Positions 22,803 through 33,540 of a DNA stretch of 45,218 nucleotides are shown in pieces; position 1 is the stretch's first letter; every line of letters begins with the position of its first letter. The notes beneath the pieces are model-generated. The model was given only the letters and a program-made list of their open reading frames with translations. It was not told where the DNA came from and searched no databases. A program made the translations under genes and the position numbers. Source of the stretch: Gammaproteobacteria bacterium (lineage in GTDB: Bacteria; Pseudomonadota; Gammaproteobacteria; Chromatiales; Chromatiaceae); assembly GCA_018812525.1 (NCBI GenBank), contig JAHJDE010000168.1:1-45218 (forward strand), in the 5' to 3' direction.

Positions 22803-24502
22803 CGCTATTCATCTCCCTGCTGCTTGGCCTTTTGGCGCTTGTGCTGCTCGTTCCCGCCCTGGTGCTGGCGGTCGAGTGCCTGATGGCGTCGGTGCGTCCG
22901 CAGGCCGCCTGTCGCCGGGAGGGGCTTGAAGGGCGCTATGTGACGAAGGTCGTTGTTATTCCAGCCCACGACGAGGAACTGTCCATCGGCCGCACCCTCG
23001 CGGCCCTGCTGCCGGAGCTGGAGGGGCAGGACCGAGTCCTGGTGGTGGCGGACAACTGTACCGATGCCACCGCGACTGTAGCGGCCGGGCTGGGTGTGGC
23101 GGTGCTGGAACGCAAGGACCCGGATCGGCGGGGCAAGGGTTTTGCCCTGGATTTCGCCTTGAATCATCTGCGGCCGGACCCGCCCGAAGTGGTGGTCTTT
23201 CTGGATGCCGATTGTGAGCTGACGCCGGGTAGCCTGGAGGAACTGGCCCAGGTCGCCCAGGCCAGCGGCCGTCCAGCCCAGGCCTATTACCAGATGCGCC
23301 AGGAGGAGAGTTCGGGCCGACCCCGGATCGCGGAGTTCGCCTGGCGGCTGCGCGGGTTGGCGCGGCCCATGGGGCTTGCGGCCCTGGGGATGCCCTGTCA
23401 GTTGTACGGCACAGGGATGGCCCTTCCCTGGCCGGTGCTGGAGCGTCTGTCGCTGGCGAGCGGCAATATCGTCGAGGACATGAAGCTGACCCTGGACCTC
23501 ATCGAAGATGGCGCCATGCCGCTCTTTTGCGCCGACGCCTGCGTCCTCAGCGCCTTTCCGGCGACGGAGGCGGCGGCCTCCGCCCAGCGCAAGCGCTGGG
23601 AACACGGCCATATCGCCACCCTCCTAAGCTACGGACTGCCCGCCCTTTGGCGCGCCCTGGCGAGGGGGGACCCGCGCCGCATCGCCCTGGCCCTGGATGT
23701 CTGCGTGCCGCCGCTTTCGCTCTTCCTGCTGCTGCTGGTACTGGCGACCCTACTGACCTTGCCGGCGGTTGCCCTTCTCGACGCGGGCCATGGGGCGCTG
23801 GCGCTCCTGGGGCTGTCCTGGTGTCTGGTGCTCTTCGGCCTCTCACTGGCTTGGTTCGAGTTCGGGCGCGACATCATTCCGTTTCGGAGCCTCTTTAAAA
23901 TGCCGTTCTATGTGGTCTCCAAGCTGTCGCTCTATCTCAAGTTCTTCACCCAACGGCAGAAGGAGTGGAACCGTGCGGATCGTTCCCTCTCCCCAACCCT
24001 CCCCCAAAGGGGGAGGGGGCAATCGAGCTTCGCGGATTTCGGTAAGGGGGCGAAACGGCTCCGGGTGCTGGCTGTCTCCAGCGGCGGCGGCCACTGGATC
24101 GAACTGATGCGCATCATGCCGGCCTTCGCGGGTTGCGAGATCGCCTATCTCACGGTACGGGCCGACTACCGGGACGAGGCGGCGGGAGCCCCCTTCTACA
24201 CCGCCAACGATGCCACCCGCTGGAACCCCCTCGGGGCGCTGTTGCAGGCGATTCGAATCTTCTGGCTGCTGCTGCGGTTGCGCCCCGACCTGGTGGTCAC
24301 CACCGGGGCGGCCCCCGGCTATTTCGCCGTCCGGATCGGCAAGCGGCTGGGCGCCCGCACCCTCTGGCTGGACAGCCTGGCCAACGTGGACCGGCTCTCC
24401 CGGGCGGGCAGCATGGCGGGCAAATACGCCGATCTCTGGCTGACCCAATGGCCGGAGCTGGCGTCGGAGGAGGGGCCGGAGTACGCAGGCCAGGTGGTAT
24501 GA
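22799..24502 (+). CDS. GT2 synthase fused to Alg14-like domain
   Basis: A 567-residue chimera. Residues 1-390 form a membrane GT2: an N-terminal helix, VVIPAHDEELSIGRTLAAL, VVFLDADCELTPG (DxD), the QRKRW motif of processive synthases, and C-terminal helices round LSLFLLLLVLATLLTL. From about residue 420 an Alg14-like domain follows: RVLAVSSGGGHWIELMRIM, PDLVVTTGAAPGYFAV, TLWLDSLANVDRLS. Such domains recruit an Alg13-like catalytic partner to the membrane, and that gene starts in the last codon here. The linker SLSPTLPQRGRGQSSF is encoded by a GC-rich dispersed repeat (about 23985-24030), so repeat insertion in the original gap probably fused two genes. ATGA overlaps occur at both ends. Confidence 0.85.
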   Translation: MTLFISLLLGLLALVLLVPALVLAVECLMASVRPQAACRREGLEGRYVTKVVVIPAHDEELSIGRTLAALLPELEGQDRVLVVADNCTDATATVAAGLGVAVLERKDPDRRGKGFALDFALNHLRPDPPEVVVFLDADCELTPGSLEELAQVAQASGRPAQAYYQMRQEESSGRPRIAEFAWRLRGLARPMGLAALGMPCQLYGTGMALPWPVLERLSLASGNIVEDMKLTLDLIEDGAMPLFCADACVLSAFPATEAAASAQRKRWEHGHIATLLSYGLPALWRALARGDPRRIALALDVCVPPLSLFLLLLVLATLLTLPAVALLDAGHGALALLGLSWCLVLFGLSLAWFEFGRDIIPFRSLFKMPFYVVSKLSLYLKFFTQRQKEWNRADRSLSPTLPQRGRGQSSFADFGKGAKRLRVLAVSSGGGHWIELMRIMPAFAGCEIAYLTVRADYRDEAAGAPFYTANDATRWNPLGALLQAIRIFWLLLRLRPDLVVTTGAAPGYFAVRIGKRLGARTLWLDSLANVDRLSRAGSMAGKYADLWLTQWPELASEEGPEYAGQVV

Positions 24503-24975
24503 TTTTCGTCACTGTTGGCCATCAAACGCCCTATGATCGCCTGTTACGGCTGGTAGACCTTTGGGCCGGGGAGAGAGGAAGGAGTGATCTCTTCGCCCAG
24601 ATCGGTGAGGGAAGCTATCGCCCTGCCCACTTCCCCAGCCAGGCATTCCTCTCCCCGGCCGAGTTCGATGCCCGGATGCAGGGGTGCAGCGCCGTAGTGG
24701 CCCATGCCGGGACGGGGACCATCATCAAGGCCCTGCTGCTCGGCAAGCCCTTGCTGGTACTGCCGCGCGTGGCTGCCCTGGGCGAGACGCGGAGCGACCA
24801 CCAGTGGGGTACGGCCCGTCATTTCGCCGAATCGGGCCGGATTCTGATGGCCGAGGACGAGGCGGCCTTTCCGGCCCTCCTGGACTCCCTTGAGGGATTC
24901 CGGCCCAGCGGTTCCCTGGGGGCGCAGGCCTCGCCCGAACTGCTCGCGCGGATTCGCGCCTTTGTCGGCCAATGA
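24499..24975 (+). CDS. Alg13-like glycosyltransferase subunit
   Basis: A 158-residue single-domain GT28-type protein, like yeast Alg13 and bacterial EpsF/CpsG partners. It opens MIFVTVGHQTPYDRLLRLVD and has the donor-binding block VVAHAGTGTIIKALLLGKPLLVLPR, then HQWGTARHFAESG. It normally acts with an Alg14-like membrane anchor, which here is the C-terminal domain of the preceding protein, overlapping by four bases. The pair would transfer a UDP-sugar to a lipid-linked acceptor on the inner face of the membrane. Confidence 0.88.
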   Translation: MIFVTVGHQTPYDRLLRLVDLWAGERGRSDLFAQIGEGSYRPAHFPSQAFLSPAEFDARMQGCSAVVAHAGTGTIIKALLLGKPLLVLPRVAALGETRSDHQWGTARHFAESGRILMAEDEAAFPALLDSLEGFRPSGSLGAQASPELLARIRAFVGQ

Positions 24976-24990
24976 CGGTTCTATCTGCGT

Positions 24991-25932
24991 ATGTATGAAA
25001 CCTTCTACGGCCTGAAAGAGAAACCCTTCTCCATTCAGCCCGATCCCGATTTCCTCTTCTTCAGCCAGCGTCACCGGCTGGCCTTCGCCATGCTGGAGTA
25101 CGGCATCCAGAACCGCGCCGGTTTTTCGGTGATCTCGGGGGAGATCGGCTGCGGCAAGACCACCCTGATCCGCCACCTCTTGAACCATTTGGGACCCGAT
25201 ATCCGGGTCGGGCTCATCTCCAACACCCACCGGAACATCGTCGATCCGCTGGAGTGGGTGATGATGGCCTTCGATCAGCCCTACGAGAACAGGTCGCCCG
25301 TGGCCCTGTTCGACGCCTTCCAGCACTTCCTGATCGCGGAATACGGTGCCGGGCGGCGGGTGGTGCTGATCATCGACGAGGCGCAGAACCTGAATCCGGA
25401 GGCCCTGGAGTCCCTGCGGATGCTCTCCAACATCAACGCCGACAAGGATCAGTTGTTGCAGATCATCCTGGTCGGCCAGCCCCAGTTGAAGACCCTGTTG
25501 CGGCGGCCCGAGCTGCAACAGTTCGCCCAGCGCATCTCCGTGGACTTCCACCTGCAACGGCTGTGCGAGGCCGAGGTGGGTCTCTATGTGATCCACCGCC
25601 TCCGAGTCGCGGGCCGCGAGACCCCGCTCTTCAGTCACGAGGCCCTGATGCGCATCGCCGAGTTGAGCGGCGGCATCCCCCGCAGCATCAACATCCTCTG
25701 CGACACGGCCCTGGTCTACGGCTTCTCCCTGGGGATCGAGCGGATCGATAAGCGGGTGATCGACGAGGTGGTCAGCGACAAGCAGAAGTACGGCATCTTC
25801 AACGCCCCCGGCCCGCCGGACGAGGAAGATCAACCCCCTGCCCAGGCCCGCAAGCCGGCCCTGGTGATCTACGACCGGGAACTGGCCAAGGAACTGATCG
25901 AGAAGATGCAAAGAGGAAATGGGGAGTCATGA
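24991..25932 (+). CDS. ExeA/XrtA-type AAA ATPase
   Basis: A 313-residue P-loop ATPase of the ExeA-like kind common in exosortase-linked polysaccharide loci. It starts MYETFYGLKEKPFSIQPDPD. Walker A is GEIGCGKTT, Walker B is VVLIIDEAQN and the sensor region is LVGQPQLKTLLRR with GGIPRSINILCD. After residue 265 a proline-rich, charged tail follows. Its role here is probably in assembly or length control of the exopolysaccharide, inferred from context. It ends in an ATGA overlap with the start of a truncated epimerase gene. Confidence 0.9.
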   Translation: MYETFYGLKEKPFSIQPDPDFLFFSQRHRLAFAMLEYGIQNRAGFSVISGEIGCGKTTLIRHLLNHLGPDIRVGLISNTHRNIVDPLEWVMMAFDQPYENRSPVALFDAFQHFLIAEYGAGRRVVLIIDEAQNLNPEALESLRMLSNINADKDQLLQIILVGQPQLKTLLRRPELQQFAQRISVDFHLQRLCEAEVGLYVIHRLRVAGRETPLFSHEALMRIAELSGGIPRSINILCDTALVYGFSLGIERIDKRVIDEVVSDKQKYGIFNAPGPPDEEDQPPAQARKPALVIYDRELAKELIEKMQRGNGES

Positions 25933-26048
25933 GGGAACTGCTGGTCACCGGCGGATCGGGCTTCATCAGCGGGATCTGGAGGCCAACCCCGATCAACCGG
26001 GGTTGTGTCGGAAAAATCCTTCGGAAGAAGTTACAAGGCGGGACCTGA
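25929..26048 (+). pseudogene. 5' stub of a sugar epimerase gene
   Basis: The frame opens MRELLVTGGSGFIS, the Rossmann GxxGxxG start of an NAD-dependent nucleotide-sugar epimerase, and then runs into unrelated sequence with a CAACCCC/GGGGTTG hairpin (25984-26005) and a stop. The rest of the gene is absent. Its start overlaps the stop of the ATPase gene, so the polysaccharide operon once continued here. The break point is next to an integron-like cassette boundary. Confidence 0.75.
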
Positions 26049-26074
26049 CTCCCGCTTCGCTTCGCTCGTTAGGC
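26038..26074. other. attC-like half site, left
   Basis: GCGGGA (26038-26043) pairs with TCCCGC (26050-26055), then comes TTCGCTTCGCTC and GTTAGGC (26068-26074), which fits the R' core GTTRRRY of integron attC sites. Together with GCCTAAC at 26573-26579 it brackets the toxin-antitoxin pair exactly. No integrase gene is in the window. Confidence 0.5.
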
Positions 26075-26126
26075 ATAATGACCGCGAGAATCTAAAATGA
26101 TTGGATGTTTTCCGAGAGTTAAAGCT

Positions 26127-26327
26127 ATGACAACCGTTCAATTAATTGAAGATCAGATTCAGCGTCTCGATAATCAATCATTCGCAACGCTCCGTAACTG
26201 GTTTATTGAATATGAGCACGCGCGTTGGGACCTTCAGATTGCGACAGACTCAGAAGCCGGCAAACTCGACTTTCTGATCAACGACGCGCTTGCTGAACAT
26301 CGTGCCGGGAAAACGAAACCGCTGTGA
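26127..26327 (+). CDS. Antitoxin of cassette TA pair
   Basis: A 66-residue protein, starting MTTVQLIEDQIQRLDNQSFA and containing FIEYEHARWDLQIATDSEAGKL, a pattern of small antitoxins paired with RelE-like toxins in integron and genomic-island cassettes (the DSEAGKLD block is common). The stop overlaps the GTG of the toxin gene. Translation could also begin 30 bases upstream at 26097; GAGAG ahead of 26127 favours the shorter form. It probably neutralises the partner toxin. Confidence 0.7.
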   Translation: MTTVQLIEDQIQRLDNQSFATLRNWFIEYEHARWDLQIATDSEAGKLDFLINDALAEHRAGKTKPL

Positions 26328-26578
26328 AGCATTCGACTACCAGCCGATTTTGGATATATTATGACGCACTCCCTGAAGAAGTTCGCGCACTCGCAGACAA
26401 AAATCACAAACTTCTTAAAAGCAATCCACGACACCCATCGTTACATTTCAAAAAGGTAGGCAAGGTGTGGTCTGTGCGTGTCGGCATCAACCACCGTGCC
26501 ATAGCAATTGAAATTGAAGATGGGTTCCTATGGGTATGGATTGGATCGCATGCCGAATATGACAAACTCATTGCCTAA
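26324..26578 (+). CDS. RelE-like toxin in gene cassette
   Basis: An 84-residue RelE/ParE-superfamily protein: RFWIYYDALPEEVRALADKNHKLL with the helical pair, HPSLHFKKVGKVWSVRVG and HRAIAIEIEDGFLWVWIGSHAEYD. Such proteins cleave mRNA on the ribosome. It starts with GTG, overlapping the antitoxin stop. The last codon and stop lie inside the GCCTAAC half site, as in compact integron cassettes. Base composition is more AT-rich than the neighbours, suggesting transfer. Confidence 0.8.
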   Translation: MKHSTTSRFWIYYDALPEEVRALADKNHKLLKSNPRHPSLHFKKVGKVWSVRVGINHRAIAIEIEDGFLWVWIGSHAEYDKLIA

Positions 26579-26590
26579 CCCGCTGCATAC
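26573..26590. other. attC-like half site, right
   Basis: GCCTAAC (26573-26579), the R'' core, followed by CCGCTGC, overlaps the toxin stop. The rest of a normal attC does not follow; a fragment of another gene does. This end of the cassette is therefore rearranged. Confidence 0.45.
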
Positions 26591-26630
26591 GCTGCTGCGG
26601 CGCCCCGACCTGCAACAGTTCGCCCAGCAT
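26588..26630 (+). pseudogene. Fragment of an ExeA-like ATPase gene
   Basis: The bases encode TLLRRPDLQQFAQHLR, nearly the same as TLLRRPELQQFAQRIS inside the ATPase gene (about 25494-25540). Only this block is present. The differences show that it comes from a paralogue or a diverged copy. It is evidence for rearrangement of the polysaccharide locus. Confidence 0.6.
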
Positions 26631-26876
26631 CTACGCATACGCCCGAAGTGCGGAAGTGCGGGGTCAGCGAAGCGCAAATGATGCGGTTCGCTATCGCTCA
26701 CCGGCATCCTACGGAATTTAGGGGCGACGGGCGGTGACACGTGCGAAGTGCGGAAGGAAGTGCGGGGTCAAGTCTAACATTCCAACAAATGTTGGAATGT
26801 TAGACTTGACCCCGTGTTCATCGTGTTCAGGTGTTCAGGTTAGCCAGATGGATCATTCCCACGCTTCGCGTGGATG
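26631..26876. repeat. Palindrome-rich spacer
   Basis: No gene is supported. The spacer contains repeated AAGTGCGG(AAG) motifs and GTGCGGGGTCA (26651-26672 and 26751-26770), a 25-bp perfect palindrome with a two-base loop (arms 26763-26787 and 26790-26814), and a tandem GTGTTCA/GTTCAGG tract (26815-26840). The palindrome is of the REP type that travels with RAYT proteins. Confidence 0.7.
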
Positions 26877-27587
26877 TCAACTATTCTGCGTTCCATCCAG
26901 GCTGTTTGCTGGGTCCATGCAGTATCTCAGCACCGGCCCGATAAACAAGCCGCCCGCCCAGCATACCAGCAGCTCCTCGTAAGGCACTCCGAGCAACGCT
27001 CCAGAAAGGGCGTTACCGTACCACCATCGTTCGATGATATCCGGGTAGAGGCGCAAGTAAAAACCCCAATAGGAGAGGAACGCAAACACCAAGACTACGA
27101 ACGCGGTGACCAGTGCGGACCCTATCCAATGAGGCCTGTTTATCAGGATGAAGAGGCCACTGGCTACATTGACGAGGGTGATGGCATAGAGCGAATTCAG
27201 GCCGGCGCCTCGAATCAGGCCGTGGGTTGCACCGATCAGCAGGAGACCCCAGGCCACAAGTTTTATGAATCCCCTAAGATCGAATTCCCGCAGAACGGCG
27301 TACCCCTTTTTTCTGACCAATATGTCAAAGAGGCCAGCGGATAAACCACAAAACGCAAAGACAGATAGGTAGTCCTCAGGCCCGAATGTCCACGAGCCGA
27401 GCTTAAACTCGATAAAATAGTTGGGCCGGAAGTAATCCTTCATCAGCCAATACTGATCGATCATGCCGTGGGGCGCCCATGCCAGACCAGACCATAACAC
27501 CGGCCATCTACTGCCAGGGACGAGCGCGCAAAAAAGCGCCACCGCCAGAAGGAGATAGATGACGCCGACCAGATACTCATGCATCAT
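26877..27587 (-). CDS. Membrane protein, lycopene-cyclase-domain-like
   Basis: A 236-residue integral membrane protein with about six or seven hydrophobic helices (for example VGVIYLLLAVALFCALVPG and ALVTAFVVLVFAFLSYWGF). Two blocks recall the small lycopene cyclase domain family: a PNYFIEF then FGPEDYLSVFAF stretch with a membrane-embedded ED, and LGVPYEELLVCW with a PxEE near the C-terminus. The likeness is by eye only and its substrate is unknown. It lies 15 bases downstream of the diguanylate cyclase on the same strand and may share the transcript. Confidence 0.6.
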   Translation of the reverse strand: MMHEYLVGVIYLLLAVALFCALVPGSRWPVLWSGLAWAPHGMIDQYWLMKDYFRPNYFIEFKLGSWTFGPEDYLSVFAFCGLSAGLFDILVRKKGYAVLREFDLRGFIKLVAWGLLLIGATHGLIRGAGLNSLYAITLVNVASGLFILINRPHWIGSALVTAFVVLVFAFLSYWGFYLRLYPDIIERWWYGNALSGALLGVPYEELLVCWAGGLFIGPVLRYCMDPANSLDGTQNS

Positions 27588-27602
27588 CAGGAGCGGTTTT
27601 GA

Positions 27603-28539
27603 CTACCGCCGCTTGCGGAATCCCGTCTGTCCGTCCGGTTTCTGGGTCTTGCCCGATTGGCCGAGGAAGTGGATGCAGTTGCGCTGGTCGTGCTTGGCGG
27701 CGTAGAGCTGGCCGTCGGCGACGGAGAGCAGGGCATCGAAACTCTCGGTTTTTCCATCGCTGAAGGCGATGCCGATGCTGACGGTGAGGGGGATGATGTC
27801 GCCCTTCACATCGATCTTCCGGGCCTCGACGGAGCGCCGGATGGCCTCGGCCAGATTGATGGCCTCGTCCGGCGACCTTTTTGCTGGGACGACGGCGAAT
27901 TCCTCTCCCCCCAGGCGCCCGAGCAGATCCCCCGGCGCCAACTGTTCCCTGACCCGCTCTACGAAGGCCTTGAGGGCGATATCCCCCGCCACGTGGCCGA
28001 AGGTGTCGTTGATGGCCTTGAAGCGGTCCAGGTCCAGCATCAAGGCCGAGAGCAGCCTGTCCGCTTCCTTGGCCTGGGCGAACATCTCGGCGCCGCGGGT
28101 GAAGAAGGCGCGCCTGTTGGCGGCCCCGGTCAGCTCGTCGGTCACAGAGATATATCTCAGGCGGTCGATGGACAGCTTGTAGCCGAGCAGGGTACGCACC
28201 CTGGCCAGGAGTTCCTTGGAGCGGAAGGGTTTGGTCACATAGTCGCTGCCGCCCACCTCAAAGCCCTTGAGGATGCTGGCCTCGTCGGTGCGGGCGGTGA
28301 TGAAGAGGATGGGGATATCCTCCCAGTCCTGCCGCGCCTTGATAATCCGGCAGACCTCGTAGCCATCCATGCCAGGCATCATGATGTCCAGCAGGATGAT
28401 GTCCGGTTGTTGTTTCTCCAGTATCTCCAGCGCCGAGGGACCGTCGAGGGCCACCAGTATCTCGTACTCGGCGAGGAGGTTGAGCAGGATGTCGATGTTC
28501 GATTCGGTGTCGTCTACGACCAGAATGGTTGGGGTCTGT

Positions 28540-28547
<8 letters not shown>
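27603..28547 (-). CDS. Response regulator diguanylate cyclase
   Basis: A 314-residue REC-GGDEF protein. The receiver domain has [14 protein letters not shown], the phospho-Asp in [15 protein letters not shown] and VTKPF. The cyclase domain has [32 protein letters not shown] and the active-site [11 protein letters not shown]. The product-inhibition site RxxD five residues before GGEEF is missing (APGD instead), so feedback by c-di-GMP may be weak. The frame extends 41 codons upstream, but the ATG at 28547 begins the receiver and overlaps the kinase gene by eight bases. It is the probable output of the kinase. Confidence 0.93.
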
Positions 28548-31512
<2,965 letters not shown>

Positions 31513-31590
31513 GTGGTTCTCTTAGGAATAGGCTTGAGGCTTGAGGCTTGAGGGGCAGGATCGGAAGCCTCAGGCCTCAGGCCTCCAGTC
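31513..31590. repeat. Short direct and inverted repeats
   Basis: Three GGCTTGA units in tandem (about 31530-31551) are followed by three CCTCAGG units in the other sense (about 31569-31583). The two sets can pair across the FIST-kinase spacer. Confidence 0.5.
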
Positions 31591-32784
31591 TCAATAAAGC
31601 ACCATCAACGACAGGGTGTAGTTGTGGAACTGGTTGCAGGTGCCGATGGGGCCGATCTCGCCGTAGGTGTAGAAACCGATCCAGGGGACATCGGCGCCCA
31701 GCGCCCCTTGCAGCGAACGGAGTACCTCCAGCTTCTGCTGTTCGCGGAAGACCACCTTGCCGCGCCCGGCGCAGTCGAAGTGGAAGACCATCTTGGGCCG
31801 CTCGCCGTTCAGTTGCTTCAGGACGTTCTCGCCGATCTTCTCGACCCCCTTGGCGATCTTGTCGTGGTCGCGCCGGGTCATCCAGACCTTGGTCCCGGCC
31901 GGGATCTCGGTGGGGATGGTGATGGACCCCGCAGCCTCGTCGCGGGCAGGCATGAAGCGGATGACGAACTCGTCGTAAGCGCCCTTGATGTCCTCGCTGG
32001 CCTTGAGGCCCCAGCTCAGGTTGACCACCGCCTTCTTCCAGTTGTCCACCTCATCCTCCATCAGATACTCCTTGAGGATGTCGAGCACCGGCTTGCCGTC
32101 GATCTCGTAGATCACATTGTGATCGCTACGGGTAACGGTGCGTTCGGTGCCAATGGGCACGCAGCCATGGCCCACGGAGTGGGCGACGCGCAGGGAGCCG
32201 GTCAGGAGTACGCCCATGACCGCGTTGGTGTGGACCTGGCCGTCGAAATACTGGAAGGTCTCCTTCATGGCCCAGTTGTCCGCCGCCATGCCGCCGAACA
32301 GCAGCACCTCGTCACCCTTGGGGAAGTGCTCAGTGAAGGCCTGCCGGAACAGGTCGTAATTGAAGTGGAGCCCCTCGGCCAGGATGATCATGCCGATGAT
32401 GGGTCCGCCGGCCTGGCCTTTCAGTTGCTCGGCGACCGATTTGCCGGTGTCGTAGTGGGAGCCCGTGGTGTTCAGGGCCATGGCGTGGGCAAAGCGGATC
32501 TCATCCGATTGCACCGCCATGACGCTGAGGGTGAAGTTGCCCTCGTCGCTCTCGCCCTGGGTGATGATCCCCTCGCCCGAGCAGCCCGCCAGGGGGGCGT
32601 TACCGGTCAGCTCTCGGACCGTTTCGACCAATACCCGCTGGTCGTAGCCCACCGAGGCGAACATAAAGACGAAATCAGGATGCCCCTCGATGCCGGCGCG
32701 CTTCAAGGCCGCTTCGCAGGCCTCGCGGGCGGCTACTTTGGGGTTTCTGTGGTGGCTGACGCCGACGCCGGATTTGGTGAACAT
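31591..32784 (-). CDS. FIST-domain sensor (NosP-like)
   Basis: A 397-residue soluble FIST protein with N and C domains: VGVSHHRNPKVAAREACEAAL, FVFMFASVGYDQRVLVETV, PLAGCSGEGIITQGESDEG, then VLLFGGMAADNW and at the end DVPWIGFYTYGEIGPIGT with FHNYTLSLMVLY. The family includes NosP proteins, haem-bound nitric-oxide sensors that control a neighbouring histidine kinase. Here the order FIST, hybrid kinase, REC-GGDEF on one strand matches that arrangement. I cannot prove haem binding from sequence; another ligand is possible. It is the first gene of the three, 78 bases ahead of the kinase. Confidence 0.9.
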   Translation of the reverse strand: MFTKSGVGVSHHRNPKVAAREACEAALKRAGIEGHPDFVFMFASVGYDQRVLVETVRELTGNAPLAGCSGEGIITQGESDEGNFTLSVMAVQSDEIRFAHAMALNTTGSHYDTGKSVAEQLKGQAGGPIIGMIILAEGLHFNYDLFRQAFTEHFPKGDEVLLFGGMAADNWAMKETFQYFDGQVHTNAVMGVLLTGSLRVAHSVGHGCVPIGTERTVTRSDHNVIYEIDGKPVLDILKEYLMEDEVDNWKKAVVNLSWGLKASEDIKGAYDEFVIRFMPARDEAAGSITIPTEIPAGTKVWMTRRDHDKIAKGVEKIGENVLKQLNGERPKMVFHFDCAGRGKVVFREQQKLEVLRSLQGALGADVPWIGFYTYGEIGPIGTCNQFHNYTLSLMVLY

Positions 32785-32948
32785 GTCTCTCCCTCAATTT
32801 GATGGAAAGTTAGTGTGAAATGGCGCCCAAATGATAACGGATTTTTGACGGGCCGGAATTTTTCTTGGGAGCGCGAGCGCGCGGGAAATTGCTCCATCAC
32901 GGGGGTGGGTTATACTCTGAGGGTCAATTTTCTCGCCAGGCGATGCCC

Positions 32949-33206
32949 ATGAATGTCTATCCATTCGCCCCTAAAACCCTCGGTACGACCCTTGCCGTCA
33001 ATGTTACCCGTGACGGGGAGATGTGGATCGCGGAGTGCGACGAGCTTGGCCTGGTGACCGAGGCGGAGAGTTACGAGTCGTTGACGGCCAGGGCGTGGGA
33101 GATCGCGCCCGAACTGGCGGAGCTGGACGGTATTTCCGTCGGCCTGGAAGGGCTGAGCCTGCTGTTCCAGCATTACGAATCTTTCCCGGCGCGGGCCGCG
33201 CGCTGA
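32949..33206 (+). CDS. DUF1902 antitoxin-like protein
   Basis: An 85-residue protein of the DUF1902/HicB-like fold: LAVNVTRDGEMWIAECDELGLVTEAES is the beta-hairpin core, and LTARAWEIAPELAEL is the helix. The family is usually the antitoxin partner of HicA. A hicA-like gene follows three bases after the stop but is broken. AGG eight bases before the second ATG favours this start over 32943. No DNA-binding domain is visible at the C-terminus, as is normal for DUF1902. Confidence 0.8.
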   Translation: MNVYPFAPKTLGTTLAVNVTRDGEMWIAECDELGLVTEAESYESLTARAWEIAPELAELDGISVGLEGLSLLFQHYESFPARAAR

Positions 33207-33209
33207 TCC

Positions 33210-33429
33210 GTGGGCGAGGGTTTTTATCCGCAACTTCGGCGGATTCTGCTCGATCACGGCTGTTCCCTGGTGCGCCAAGCCAAGGGTAGTCATGAGTTTT
33301 GGCTGAGAGGCTGTGAAAAAACCTCTGAGCCCGATCAGCGGCAAGCGCCTTTCCGTCCCTGTCACGATCAAGAAAAAGCCCACCGCGAACGCCATTCTCA
33401 AGCAGGCGGGTATCCAAGCTCGGTTCTGA
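33210..33429 (+). pseudogene. hicA toxin gene, disrupted
   Basis: The first part reads YPQLRRILLDHGCSLVRQAK, GSHEFWL, the double-stranded RNA-binding fold of HicA with its catalytic-type His. The rest is in another frame: SPISGKRLSVPVTIKKKPTA, NAILKQAGI. Between them a 22-base unit (33303-33324) ends in a second CTGAG, so CTGAG flanks the extra sequence on both sides. Removing 22 bases restores GSHEFWLSPISGKRL, the expected join. The start is GTG. The toxin is probably inactive. Confidence 0.75.
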
Positions 33430-33540
33430 GGGCCCGGAGGGAGACCGGTAGCCCCGCGATCCAAGATATACTGACCGGAGGCGCGCGCCGGGGCAGTATC
33501 CCGCCCCGCCCGCGCCCCGGATCAACCAAGGTGAATTGCC

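Noticed and set aside
24544-25911. A 455-codon minus-strand open frame
   Set aside because: It is antisense to the Alg13-like and ATPase genes and has no domain pattern.
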